Of a stretch of DNA of 64,000 nt, positions 26,831 through 35,602 are shown piece after piece; positions within the stretch are counted from its first letter, which is position 1, and each line of letters opens with the position of its first letter. Location of the stretch: the NCBI GenBank assembly GCA_934446465.1, contig CAKSEF010000002.1, forward strand, positions 1 to 64,000, read 5' to 3'. The stretch is from an uncultured Oscillospiraceae bacterium (lineage in GTDB: Bacteria; Bacillota; Clostridia; Oscillospirales; JAAYXM01). The notes under the pieces were generated by a model. That model was not told the DNA's origin. It searched no databases and worked only from the letters and a program-made list of their open reading frames with translations. The position numbers and the translations under genes were made by a program.

Positions 26831-28897
26831 ATGGCAAGAAAAACACGGCTTTCATCGGTGAGCCCGAACAGCGTATACACAAAACGCTATGAGAAATTCC
26901 GAGGCGTTGACTTCTCCAAGGACGAGTCAAAGGTAGACGATGTCCACTCCCCGTCGGGAAAAAACCTGATATCAGACACTGGCGGTTTTCCCGAAAAGAG
27001 AGTGGGCTGGCGAAAAATACACTCCTTCGGAAACAAAATTAACGGCATATACGGCTTTGAAGGCGAAAACGGTTCGTACCTGATAGTACATTCGGGAACA
27101 GGGCTCTTTAAATATGAAAACGGCGAAAGCACGGAGCTACTCAGCGGGATAACGGATAAAATCTCATGCGGAAAGTATTTCAAAGGGAAGATCTGCATAC
27201 TCACGGGCGGAGAGTATATTGTGTACGACGGAGAGACCGCCTCAAAGGTTTCCGCAAGAGACGACGTTTACGCCCCGATAACGCACATTTCGCGACAGCC
27301 AATGGCTATCGGCATTGCCAATTCACCGTCCTCCGACGATACGTTCAAGGCATGGAACAATGAGGGAAGTCTTTTGGACAGAAACTCAAAGGAGGTATAC
27401 ATGGGAAAGACTCCCGATGAGGTAATGATTAACCTCGTATCTCCGAGAAGAAGAAACTGCTTTGAGATTAAAGGGAGCTCGCGGGATGCAATAATTCTCG
27501 ACAGTACGATTGACGCGGGAACGCGCGTCGTTATGAAATGTATCCTCACGGGGAAAACACTCTTCGATGTTGTGTACGACGGCAGCAAATATCAAAAATT
27601 TTGTACAAGAGATAACGGCTCAGAGGGCGTAAACCTTGACGGACTGAACATTATGGAACTCGGTGCGAATAATTTGCCTGTCAGTATAATAATAGGGAAC
27701 TCGGAATACAACAAGGCGGGCTTTATAATATGCCAGATCAAACAGGGCATGAACGATATCTACGCATATACGGAAGGCGTCGACAATTTCTCGGTGGAGT
27801 TTTCTCATACCGTAGAGGGATATGCCGACAGAATAGACAAATGCACTGTAATGGATGTCTTTGAAAACCGCATATTCTTTTCGGGAAACCCCGACTATCC
27901 GAATACGGACTGGTGCTCGGGCGTAAACGACCCAATGTTTATTCCCGATATAAACTACACGGAAATAGGAGTGGACTCCACAAAAATAGTCGGGTATCTG
28001 CGCACGGGAAGCGAACAGGCAATACTAAAGGAAGACGGCGAGGACGCGACAATTTATATGCGTTCGAGCACATCGCAGACGGATGGCAGGGTGATTTTTC
28101 CGATAAGACAGGGCGTGTCAGGTATAGGTGCTGTGGCAGAACGGTCAGTATGCACCGTTCTCGACGACCCCGTTTATCTTTCGCGCAACGGCGTGTATGC
28201 GGTTGCGACACAGGATATATCAAAGGAACGCTCCCTTAACCCGCGCTCGACCCGCATAAATAACAGACTTCTCAGAGAAAACGGACTTGAAAATGCACAC
28301 ATCTGCGAATGGGACGGAAAACTGCTTCTTGCATTGAACGGAGTCTGCTATGTCGCAGACACTTCACAAAAGGTCTATACGTCCAACTTCTCGAACGCCT
28401 TTGAGTATGAATGGTACTATTGGACCAATATCCCCGCACGGACTTTCTTTGAATGTAAAGGGGAACTGTTCTTCGGAACGGAGTCGGGATTTTTGTGTGA
28501 GTTTAATTCCGATATGCTCAATGAGAACGGAGAACTGAAAGCGGAAGCATATTCGGATGACGGACAGGCAATAGTTGCGGAATGGTCAACCAACCTCTCC
28601 GACGACGGCGACTTCATGAGAGAAAAGACGCTCCAGAAAATAGGATCGGGCGTTTTTCTGCGGGGAAGGCAAACCTACACGGGAATTTCTGTATACGTCA
28701 GAACGGACAAGGAGAAAACAGAGCAGGTAAGCTGTGCGTCATTCTCCGGAAAAGGCTATATGGCAGTGCCCCTCAATACGCGCATTAAAAAATACGGAGC
28801 AATACAGGTCATATGCCGAAACGATAAGGTAAATGAGCCGTTCGGCATATGCGGAATAACGCGCAGATTTACCTGCGGACACGCAATAAAGAAGTAA
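26831..28897 (+). CDS. phage tail-hub/nozzle-like beta-propeller protein
   Basis: The 688-aa protein uses the ATG at 26831, where GGAGGTG lies in the preceding gene's end. It begins RGVDFSKDESKVDDVHSPSGKN, given here in part as RGVDFSKDE and DDVHSPSGKN, then short beta repeats (YGFEGENGSYLIVHSGTGLF, GKICILTGGEYIVYDG). A middle block FENRIFFSGNPDYPNTDWCS leads to a second set of propeller-like strands (DDPVYLSRNGVYAVA). This pattern is familiar from tail hub or nozzle proteins of podoviruses, such as P22 gp10 and T7 gp12, which are beta-propellers. The assignment is by pattern, not by search. The gene is intact and uncompromised. Confidence 0.6.
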   Translation: MARKTRLSSVSPNSVYTKRYEKFRGVDFSKDESKVDDVHSPSGKNLISDTGGFPEKRVGWRKIHSFGNKINGIYGFEGENGSYLIVHSGTGLFKYENGESTELLSGITDKISCGKYFKGKICILTGGEYIVYDGETASKVSARDDVYAPITHISRQPMAIGIANSPSSDDTFKAWNNEGSLLDRNSKEVYMGKTPDEVMINLVSPRRRNCFEIKGSSRDAIILDSTIDAGTRVVMKCILTGKTLFDVVYDGSKYQKFCTRDNGSEGVNLDGLNIMELGANNLPVSIIIGNSEYNKAGFIICQIKQGMNDIYAYTEGVDNFSVEFSHTVEGYADRIDKCTVMDVFENRIFFSGNPDYPNTDWCSGVNDPMFIPDINYTEIGVDSTKIVGYLRTGSEQAILKEDGEDATIYMRSSTSQTDGRVIFPIRQGVSGIGAVAERSVCTVLDDPVYLSRNGVYAVATQDISKERSLNPRSTRINNRLLRENGLENAHICEWDGKLLLALNGVCYVADTSQKVYTSNFSNAFEYEWYYWTNIPARTFFECKGELFFGTESGFLCEFNSDMLNENGELKAEAYSDDGQAIVAEWSTNLSDDGDFMREKTLQKIGSGVFLRGRQTYTGISVYVRTDKEKTEQVSCASFSGKGYMAVPLNTRIKKYGAIQVICRNDKVNEPFGICGITRRFTCGHAIKK

Positions 28898-28909
28898 GGA
28901 GGCTAATAT

Positions 28910-29938
28910 ATGGCAGGACAAAAGGTAACTAAGGTATCTTACCGAACAAGAGACGGAAAAAACGAAACGGGATACATCATAAACGGAAAAACATATAAGG
29001 ACTCGGCGGGAAAAACGCGAATTGACGTCGGTTCAACAGTCGACACCGCGGGCGGAACATACACACTGACCGCAAACGGCAGTGTTAAGACTCCGTGGAG
29101 TGTGCGCGATGATTTAATAAGGGGTTACGAGGAAGCACAGAAAAATCTCGACAGCAGCTACAATCAGAAAAGGCGCGCAATCAAACTCGCAACGGATAAT
29201 GCGCTGTATCAGATTTCAAGAAGCAAGTCTGCCGCAGAATCGGGATATGCCGACGCCAACAGAAGCGCGTATCAGGCGTATATAAATGCGTCAAACCCCT
29301 ACGGCGCGGCTGAGGAACAGCGCGCAAGAGTGGGACTTTCAAATTCGGGATATGCTGAAAGCTCAAAAATGAAGCTCGCCGACACATACCAGCAGGCCCT
29401 AAACAACAACGCACGGGAGAAGAATGAATACCTTGCCGAGCTTGAGGACGCACGGCGCAATGCAATATATAACGGTGAGATTGAGGCGGCAAACGCAATA
29501 AGCGAGTATGCAAAGCTTGTGTACCGGCACGGTATACAGGCTGCGGAAAAAATTGCCGAGCAGTCAAACTATGCCTATAAAACGGGTATTGAAGCAAACG
29601 ATTCATTGGAAGAGCGCAGGCGTTACAGCGCGGAACAGGCGCGACTTGACAGAAAGGAAAAAACCGACCGCGAAAACGAACTGTGGGAACGCAATTTCAA
29701 AACGAATCAGGAAAATTTCGACAGGCAGTATAAAAACTCACAGCTCGCAATGTCAAGAGCGAGACTCGCAAGGAGCGGGTCGTCATCATCCAAGAAGGAT
29801 GACGATAAATGGGAAAAGGCAAGAAAGCTCGCTTCACTCGGCATAGCTTCCGAGGAGATAGCTGCTGAGCTCGGCGTTACATTGGAACAGCTCCGCGACG
29901 GTATATACGGAAGCAGAAAGAGAAGGTCGGCAACGTGA
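28910..29938 (+). CDS. coiled-coil protein of the phage cassette, 342 aa
   Basis: AAGGAGG precedes the ATG. Residues 1-65 form a small beta-rich N-terminal domain (GYIINGKTYKDSAGKTRIDV). Residues 75-290 are long Ala/Glu/Lys/Arg helices with many YxxA and EERRRY patterns, and the last about 45 residues (KLASLGIASEEIAAELGVTL, then EQLRDGIYG) resemble a compact helix-turn-helix. In podoviruses a helical protein in this place could be an ejection or scaffolding protein. The HTH-like tail may bind DNA. I do not recognise a family. Its stop overlaps the next start (GTGA). Confidence 0.65.
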   Translation: MAGQKVTKVSYRTRDGKNETGYIINGKTYKDSAGKTRIDVGSTVDTAGGTYTLTANGSVKTPWSVRDDLIRGYEEAQKNLDSSYNQKRRAIKLATDNALYQISRSKSAAESGYADANRSAYQAYINASNPYGAAEEQRARVGLSNSGYAESSKMKLADTYQQALNNNAREKNEYLAELEDARRNAIYNGEIEAANAISEYAKLVYRHGIQAAEKIAEQSNYAYKTGIEANDSLEERRRYSAEQARLDRKEKTDRENELWERNFKTNQENFDRQYKNSQLAMSRARLARSGSSSSKKDDDKWEKARKLASLGIASEEIAAELGVTLEQLRDGIYGSRKRRSAT

Positions 29939-30135
29939 GCATAGCTTTTTTGATTCTCGGGGCGGTGATATTTGCCGCCGGAGTTATGTTTGAAAGATTC
30001 GACCTCTCATCTCTGAATTACGGAAACGGACGAAAATATGAAAACATACCTAAGAATATAAACCTCACAAAACAGTGGGAGAACCTTCTCGGATATGACG
30101 GAACGGCAAAGGAGGAAGAAAATGACAGTGAATAA
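29935..30135 (+). CDS. small single-pass membrane protein of the phage cassette
   Basis: This 66-aa protein starts at a GTG overlapping the previous stop by 4 bp. Residues 3-19 (IAFLILGAVIFAAGVMF) form one membrane helix, followed by a polar 45-residue tail. The size and layout are holin-like or spanin-like, but no amphipathic partner or lysin is nearby, so I leave the function open. It overlaps the portal gene by 14 bp. Confidence 0.65.
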   Translation: MSIAFLILGAVIFAAGVMFERFDLSSLNYGNGRKYENIPKNINLTKQWENLLGYDGTAKEEENDSE

Positions 30136-31639
30136 GGCGCCGGCCGATATTTGGCGCGAGTATAAGGAATGTGTTGCGTATAACCGCTCGATAAATCTCT
30201 ATGAAAACGTAAAGAAAAACGAAAACTTTTATATCGGCAAACAGTGGGAGGGACTCCGTGCGCCCGACCTCGCAAAGCCTGTCATCAATATACTCAGACG
30301 TGTGGTAACTTACTTCATATCCATGATAGTTGCCGACGATATAGGCGTATCGTTCACGCCGTTTACGGACACGCCCGAGCTCCGCCAAAAAGCGGATATC
30401 TGGGCGGGTGAGGCGGAAAAAGTAATAGAGCTTGCCTGCGTAAAGGAAAAATCACGCGAAATAATCAGAAACGCCGCGGTAGACGGCGACGGGATAATGT
30501 ATTTCTATTTTGACCCGAACGCCGAAACGGGTCAGCTCGCAAAGGGAAGAATAGAGTGCGAGGTGCTGGGAAACACAAGTGTCCTGTTCGCTAACCCCTA
30601 TTCCTCCGACTTGCAGAAACAGCCGTATATAATAATCGAAATGCGGAAAGAAATAGAAAGCGTGCGCGATGAGGCAATAGAGTTCGGAATGAGTGAGGAG
30701 GAAGCCGAGGAAATAACGCCCGATAACGCGGAGGAATCCTTCGGGACACACTCGGGCTACGGTGACCGGCTCGTTACCGTACTTATCAAATTCTGGCGCG
30801 AAAACGGAACTGTCCACGCGGTAAAGACGACGAAAAAGCATATCATACGAGAGGAATGGGACACGGGATATCACAGATATCCGCTGGCGTGCATGATGTG
30901 GGAGCGGGCAAAAAACTCCTGCCGAGGAATAAGCGCACTCGAAGCAATGATTCCGAATCAGATAAGCATAAACCAGCTCTATGCAATGGCGATTCACTCG
31001 GTTAAGATGTGCGCTTTCCCGAAAATGATATATGACGCAACAAAAATTTCGGCATGGTCAAATAAGGTCGGACAGGCAATAGGCGTAATCGGAAACCCGA
31101 ACGAGGCGGTTGCGTCGTCGTTCCGCGGGGCGGATATGTCGGGGCAGGTGCTTGAACTTATATCGCGCCTTATACAGGATACAGTCGACTTTATGGGTGC
31201 GTCGGACTCGGCACTCGGGACGGTAAAACCGAACAATACATCGGCAATCATTGCAACGCAGAAAACAACGACAATGCCGCTCGAACTCCAAAAGCTTGAA
31301 TACCAGCGCTTTACGGAGGACTACGTAAGAGTAATTATCGACATGATTGCAACAGACTACGGAATCCGCGAGACTGCATTAACGGCGGACGGTGAGAAAA
31401 CCACCGTATGCTACGACTTCTCCGCGGGAGAAACTGCCGGGCTTCAGATGCGCATAGACATCGGGTCGTCAGCGTATTGGAGCGAGCTTATGCAGGTCGA
31501 GACAATGGACAACCTTTTCTCAAAGGGAATTATAACGGATGTTTTGACATATCTTGAAAGCATACCCGAAAAATACCTCAGGAACAAGGAAAAGATTATT
31601 GCAAAAATAAAGAACGGCACAATGCAAAACGCCGAATAG
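30122..31639 (+). CDS. phage portal protein
   Basis: The 505-aa protein is read from the ATG at 30122 with GGAGG 6 nt upstream. It shows the portal layout: an N-terminal NFYIGKQWEGLRAPDLAKP stretch, the conserved PVINILRRVVTYFISMIVAD region, a beta-rich stem-flanking part (DGDGIMYFYFDPNAETGQLA), and SIPNQI-like SALEAMIPNQISINQLYAM. A crown/stem region with LIQDTVDFMGASDSALGTVK and TSAIIATQKTTTMPLELQKL follows. Such proteins form the dodecameric DNA channel at the capsid vertex. It is last in the cassette, whereas portals usually directly follow terL. A terminator follows within 6 bp. Confidence 0.85.
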   Translation: MTVNKAPADIWREYKECVAYNRSINLYENVKKNENFYIGKQWEGLRAPDLAKPVINILRRVVTYFISMIVADDIGVSFTPFTDTPELRQKADIWAGEAEKVIELACVKEKSREIIRNAAVDGDGIMYFYFDPNAETGQLAKGRIECEVLGNTSVLFANPYSSDLQKQPYIIIEMRKEIESVRDEAIEFGMSEEEAEEITPDNAEESFGTHSGYGDRLVTVLIKFWRENGTVHAVKTTKKHIIREEWDTGYHRYPLACMMWERAKNSCRGISALEAMIPNQISINQLYAMAIHSVKMCAFPKMIYDATKISAWSNKVGQAIGVIGNPNEAVASSFRGADMSGQVLELISRLIQDTVDFMGASDSALGTVKPNNTSAIIATQKTTTMPLELQKLEYQRFTEDYVRVIIDMIATDYGIRETALTADGEKTTVCYDFSAGETAGLQMRIDIGSSAYWSELMQVETMDNLFSKGIITDVLTYLESIPEKYLRNKEKIIAKIKNGTMQNAE

Positions 31640-31644
31640 AATTT

Positions 31645-31677
31645 ATGCACGGAGAAATTTTCTCCGTGCATTTTTTA
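31645..31677 (+). terminator. rho-independent terminator
   Basis: ATGCACGGAGAA pairs with TTCTCCGTGCAT and is followed by TTTTTACTC. It closes the phage-derived cassette. Confidence 0.92.
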
Positions 31678-31693
31678 CTCTCTGTAAAAATAA

Positions 31694-31722
31694 TTGTAAA
31701 AAGACAAAATATATGGTAAAAT
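31694..31722 (+). promoter_or_regulatory. sigma-A promoter of the tsaE operon
   Basis: TTGTAA (31694-31699), a 17-bp spacer and TAAAAT (31717-31722) lie 30 bp before tsaE. Confidence 0.7.
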
Positions 31723-31751
31723 AGACAACATACGGAAACGGCGGTGGAAAG

Positions 31752-32180
31752 ATGAAGTATATATCACACAGCGAAAGCGAAACGGAAAGGATAGGCGGGG
31801 AATTTGCAAAGAAGCTCTGCGCGGGAAGCATAGTCGCCATGCTCGGCGGTATGGGCTTGGGAAAGACCGCGTTTGTGCGCGGACTCGCCCGCGGTCTCGG
31901 GACGGCGGAGCGCGTTACAAGCCCGACCTACACCATTGTAAACGAGTACGACACCGTTCCTCCTCTTTTCCACTTCGATTTATATCGCCTCTCCGGCGCC
32001 GAGGATTTATTCGGAATCGGCTTTGACGATTACATTGCCCGCCGCGGAATCTGCGTAATTGAATGGTTTGAAAATGCCGAAGGGGAATATCAGCCCACAC
32101 ATACGGTAGAAATCTCCCGCGGTGAGGACGAAAACTCGCGCGTTATAAATATTACATTTGCTTCGGGGGTAGAAGAATGA
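31752..32180 (+). CDS. tsaE: tRNA t6A synthesis ATPase TsaE
   Basis: The 142-aa protein is the P-loop ATPase partner of the TsaB-TsaD complex that makes N6-threonylcarbamoyladenosine at position 37 of ANN-decoding tRNAs. The Walker A is GGMGLGKT (residues 32-39). The diagnostic RVTSPTYTIVNEY and FHFDLYRL blocks follow, then VIEWFENAEGEY. It overlaps tsaB by 4 bp. Its partner tsaD lies about 19 kb downstream after rimI. It is the first gene of a unit with tsaB, rpiB and proB. Confidence 0.95.
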   Translation: MKYISHSESETERIGGEFAKKLCAGSIVAMLGGMGLGKTAFVRGLARGLGTAERVTSPTYTIVNEYDTVPPLFHFDLYRLSGAEDLFGIGFDDYIARRGICVIEWFENAEGEYQPTHTVEISRGEDENSRVINITFASGVEE

Positions 32181-32857
32181 AAGTTCTCGCAATAGATTCT
32201 TCGTCGAAATCGGCGTCCGTCGCCGTGTGCGAAGACGGAAATCTTGTCGGCGAAGTATTCCTAAACTGCGGTCTCACACACAGCGTTACAATAATGCCGT
32301 CGGTTGAATGGCTGTTTTCAATGCTCGGCATGAAGCCGTCGGACTTGGACCTGATTGCGATTGCGGCGGGGCCGGGGTCGTTTACGGGGCTCAGAATCGG
32401 CGCATCCGTCGCCAAAGGACTTGCGTTTCTGAGCAATATTCCGTGTGCCGCCGTGTCAACGCTTCGCGCGCTTGCGCAGAATCTGGCGCACATTGACGGA
32501 ATCATCTGCACAGTTATGGACGCACGCGCAAATCAGGTATATAATGCCATTTTTAAAGCCGAGAACGGAAAGATAATCCGAATAACGGAGGACAGGGCAA
32601 CTCTTGTTCCCGAGCTCTGCCGTGAGCTTTGCGGATATGAAAACGTAACCTTGGTAGGAGACGGCGCAGGCATTGTAAAAGAGGCCTCGGAGAAGACGCT
32701 TTCGACAGCGCCTGAAGGTCTTATGTATCTGAGAGCGGGGAGCATCGCCGCGGCGGCGGAGGAATGTGAAAAAATACCCGCATCGGAGCTTGTTCCGATG
32801 TATTTGAAGCTTCCGAAAGCCGAGCGTGAAAGAATAGAGAAAAACAGAAAAGGATGA
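32177..32857 (+). CDS. tsaB: tRNA t6A synthesis protein TsaB
   Basis: This 226-aa ASKHA-fold protein is the non-catalytic partner of TsaD. The N-terminus KVLAIDSSSKSASVAVCEDG and the block AIAAGPGSFTGLRIGASVAK are diagnostic. It lacks the TsaD histidine metal site, as expected. It is coupled to tsaE by a 4-bp overlap and is followed after 7 bp by rpiB. Confidence 0.95.
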   Translation: MKVLAIDSSSKSASVAVCEDGNLVGEVFLNCGLTHSVTIMPSVEWLFSMLGMKPSDLDLIAIAAGPGSFTGLRIGASVAKGLAFLSNIPCAAVSTLRALAQNLAHIDGIICTVMDARANQVYNAIFKAENGKIIRITEDRATLVPELCRELCGYENVTLVGDGAGIVKEASEKTLSTAPEGLMYLRAGSIAAAAEECEKIPASELVPMYLKLPKAERERIEKNRKG

Positions 32858-32864
32858 GTGTATT

Positions 32865-33317
32865 ATGAAAATTGCAATCGGCGCAGACAGCGCAGGTTAT
32901 TCAATGAAGGAAAAAATAAAGAAACATCTTGCAGATCGCGGAGTTGAAACGGTTGATTTCGGAACTGATTCGGAAGCGTCCTGCCATTACCCGGAGTTTG
33001 CATATAAGGTATCGAAGTGCGTTTCGGAAAAAGGGGCTGATTTCGGAATACTCGTCTGCGGAACGGGAATCGGAATGAGCATTGCGGCAAACAAGGTCCG
33101 AGGAATCCGTGCGGCGGTAGTAAGCGAGCATTTTTCGGCAAAGTGTACGCGCGTCCACAACGATTCAAACGTGCTTTGTCTCGGCGCGCGCGTAATAGGC
33201 GAGGGAATAGCGCTTGAGCTTGTCGATGTTTTTATTGACACTGCTCCCGAGGGCGGGAGACACGCAAAGCGCGTGAACATGATAACGGAAATCGAAAACG
33301 GAACATATACGGAATAA
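32865..33317 (+). CDS. rpiB: ribose-5-phosphate isomerase B
   Basis: The 150-aa protein belongs to the RpiB/LacAB family, converting ribose 5-phosphate and ribulose 5-phosphate in the pentose phosphate pathway. Motifs: IGADSAGYSMKEKIKKHL at the start, the catalytic-cysteine loop VCGTGIGMSIAANK, and HNDSNVLCLGARVIG. GGRHAKRVN near the end supplies phosphate-binding arginines. Length is normal. Confidence 0.94.
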   Translation: MKIAIGADSAGYSMKEKIKKHLADRGVETVDFGTDSEASCHYPEFAYKVSKCVSEKGADFGILVCGTGIGMSIAANKVRGIRAAVVSEHFSAKCTRVHNDSNVLCLGARVIGEGIALELVDVFIDTAPEGGRHAKRVNMITEIENGTYTE

Positions 33318-33329
33318 GAGGGGATTTAA

Positions 33330-34112
33330 GTGTTTTCTTCAAGAGATATAAAGCGAATTGTTATTAAAATCGGAACTTCGTCTCTTACGCACAAGACGGG
33401 AAGACTCGACTTTGCGCGTTTGGAGAGACTCGCCCGCGCTCTTGCCGATATCAAGAATACGGGGCTTGACGTTGCGCTCGTGACATCCGGTGCAATAGGC
33501 GTCGGAATGAGCAAGCTCGGCATGACGGCGAGACCGCGGGAGCTTATGTACAAGCAGGCGGCGGCGTCCGTCGGGCAATGCGAGCTTATGCACATTTACG
33601 ATAAGTTCTTTCTTGACTACTCACAGGTTGTCGGGCAGATACTCATAACAAAAAATGACATAACTCAGCCGGAGCGCAGAAAAATGATAGAGGATACATT
33701 TGAGGCACTGTTTGAACTCGGGGCAATCCCCGTTGTAAATGAGAATGACTCGGTCGGGGTAGAGGAAATACTGTTCGGCGACAACGACAGTCTGTCGGCA
33801 GAGGTTGCCGTGCTTGCAAAGGCAGACCTGCTTATAATTTTCTCGGATATCGACGGGCTTTACGACAGCAACCCGAATGAGAATGAAAATGCAAAGGTAA
33901 TCCCGCTTGTGAACGGGGTTGACGAGCATATACGCAGTATTGCGGGAGGGGCGGGAACGAGCCTCGGTACGGGAGGAATGGTTACAAAAATCCATGCCGC
34001 GGAAATCTGTCTTGAAAACGGGATTCCGATGGTAATAACAAACGGCGCGCATATTGAAAATGTATACGACATAATCGCAGGAAAAATCTGCGGAACTCTG
34101 TTTATGAAATAA
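33330..34112 (+). CDS. proB: glutamate 5-kinase, short form without PUA domain
   Basis: The 260-aa protein phosphorylates glutamate in the first step of proline synthesis. The amino-acid kinase fold is complete: RIVIKIGTSSLTHK at the N-terminus, LVTSGAIGVGMSKLG, VVNENDSV for glutamate binding, and GTGGMVTKIHAAEI. The start is GTG with GAGGGG upstream. It ends about 100 residues earlier than the E. coli enzyme because the C-terminal PUA domain is missing. This is common in other bacteria and not a truncation. No proA is present in the window. Confidence 0.93.
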   Translation: MFSSRDIKRIVIKIGTSSLTHKTGRLDFARLERLARALADIKNTGLDVALVTSGAIGVGMSKLGMTARPRELMYKQAAASVGQCELMHIYDKFFLDYSQVVGQILITKNDITQPERRKMIEDTFEALFELGAIPVVNENDSVGVEEILFGDNDSLSAEVAVLAKADLLIIFSDIDGLYDSNPNENENAKVIPLVNGVDEHIRSIAGGAGTSLGTGGMVTKIHAAEICLENGIPMVITNGAHIENVYDIIAGKICGTLFMK

Positions 34113-34116
34113 AAAA

Positions 34117-34150
34117 ACATCCTCCGCTTTATTTTAGCAGCGGAGGGTGT
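34117..34150. terminator. bidirectional terminator
   Basis: ACATCCTCCGCT pairs with AGCGGAGGGTGT and has seven A residues on the left and a T run on the right. It serves proB on the plus strand and the converging deacetylase gene on the minus strand. Confidence 0.9.
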
Positions 34151-34154
34151 TTTT

Positions 34155-35471
34155 TTACATGGGCGGAACGGGGACGGGACGCGCCTTATCAAACACCTTG
34201 TTTACGTCAAACAGGTCGGAAAGATAGTCCTTTTTGTCATTTATCATATCATAGTACATTCGGTATCCGTCAAGATTTCTGCGGCCCTGACGCACATAAT
34301 TACTGCCGATTTGAAGCCATGCCTTCGAGCTGTCCACGTTGCAGAAATAGTCAAAGCCCATTGATTTGAGGAAGGCAAAACGCTCGTTCGTGTCGGAATA
34401 CTTATGCCAATCTCCGATATCGGAGCCGAACGGGAATATGAGAATGTCGGTGTCCCCGATTATCGATTCGACCTCGTTCTTCCAGCGTGTCGAGTCGGTT
34501 TTCAAATCCTCAAATTTCATTGTTTTCATATTTCGGTGGCCCCAACTGTGGCTTGCAAATTCCCAGCCGTCGGCGCGCAGGGCTTCGGCGACCTTTTTGG
34601 CATTTTCGCAGTCCTCGGCATATGTCGGATTGTCGTTGTAAGACGGGCAGGTGCGGTAGCCCATTACACCGTTGTACCCCGTAAATGCGAGGATGCCCTT
34701 CGCTCCCTTGTAGGAAAAGTCGGGATGCTCGCGAACGAAGGAATCAAGTATCGGAACAACGTCATATTCGCCGTATACAAATGTTCCGTCGTCCTGTTTC
34801 ATCGCACAGGTGGGGTTTCCGTCATCCCCGATGACTATGCGCGACGCGAACCCGTCGCCCTCCATATATTCGTAATAGCATACATCATCGACGGAAAGTA
34901 CAAACGGACGCTTGCCTGCGGGAAGCATAATTTTACCCGGCTTGAATGTTCCGTCGGGTTGTTTTTCCGCAATGTCATGCAGAGAAACGAGAACGTAGCC
35001 TTTCTGATACATCTGCTCGAGTATTGCACGAAATTCGGCTATCGTGGTCATGACCTGATTATAGCCGGCTTCCCTTGTGTCGCCGTCAAACGCCTTTGAC
35101 GTGTCGGCGATGAGTGAATGGAAAAACACATGCGGTATTGAATAGATATCCGCGGGGGCGAGCTTGTTCTTCTCGGAGTTAATCCGCTCATACGCGGAAA
35201 TTGCTTCGTCGCTGTCGTATCTCCCGAGGAGCGCGAGCGCTTCGTCATATTCGTACTGCCGGCACATGCTGTCCGCGCGGTATATCTCGTTTGCAATAAG
35301 AGAATCCTTTACGCTGACCCATGCGTCCAGGATTTTCGGAGGCCTTCTTTTATTTACCGTTATAAGAGAATTAACGGCGAGCACAAGAGCATATACCGCC
35401 GCGGCGAGAATCAATGTTGAAACAATAATGAGTATGACACGGCTTTTCCTGTCAGATGAAACCAAACGCAT
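34155..35471 (-). CDS. membrane-anchored polysaccharide deacetylase (CE4/NodB)
   Basis: The 438-aa protein starts at the ATG at 35471 with GGAGGG upstream. A longer start at 35558 has no ribosome site. An N-terminal helix (RVILIIVSTLILAAAVYALV) anchors it outside. The NodB domain shows the acidic pair in LSVDDVCYYE, the HSWGH metal pair (usual H-x3-H) and the closing FPFGSDIGDWHKYSD block. CE4 enzymes remove N- or O-acetyl groups from peptidoglycan or other polymers. The helical region at residues 45-130 ahead of the domain is unassigned. It converges with proB on a shared terminator. Confidence 0.88.
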   Translation of the reverse strand: MRLVSSDRKSRVILIIVSTLILAAAVYALVLAVNSLITVNKRRPPKILDAWVSVKDSLIANEIYRADSMCRQYEYDEALALLGRYDSDEAISAYERINSEKNKLAPADIYSIPHVFFHSLIADTSKAFDGDTREAGYNQVMTTIAEFRAILEQMYQKGYVLVSLHDIAEKQPDGTFKPGKIMLPAGKRPFVLSVDDVCYYEYMEGDGFASRIVIGDDGNPTCAMKQDDGTFVYGEYDVVPILDSFVREHPDFSYKGAKGILAFTGYNGVMGYRTCPSYNDNPTYAEDCENAKKVAEALRADGWEFASHSWGHRNMKTMKFEDLKTDSTRWKNEVESIIGDTDILIFPFGSDIGDWHKYSDTNERFAFLKSMGFDYFCNVDSSKAWLQIGSNYVRQGRRNLDGYRMYYDMINDKKDYLSDLFDVNKVFDKARPVPVPPM

Positions 35472-35563
35472 AAGAAACTCCCTCCGTTCGACATATTTTG
35501 CCTTTACTTTAGTATATAGCAAACACAGCGAATAAGTCAAATTACAATTTGGAAACAAAAAAT

Positions 35564-35592
35564 ATTCCCCGAAACCGAAGTTTTCGGGGAAT
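35564..35592 (-). terminator. rho-independent terminator of glmS
   Basis: ATTCCCCGAAA pairs with TTTCGGGGAAT. On the minus strand it is followed by a T-rich run. Confidence 0.88.
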
Positions 35593-35602
35593 GGTTTTGT
35601 AT

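Noticed and set aside
25058..31639. Complete prophage
   Set aside because: No capsid, protease, tail-tube, lysis, integrase or repressor gene could be recognised, and no attachment repeats flank it.
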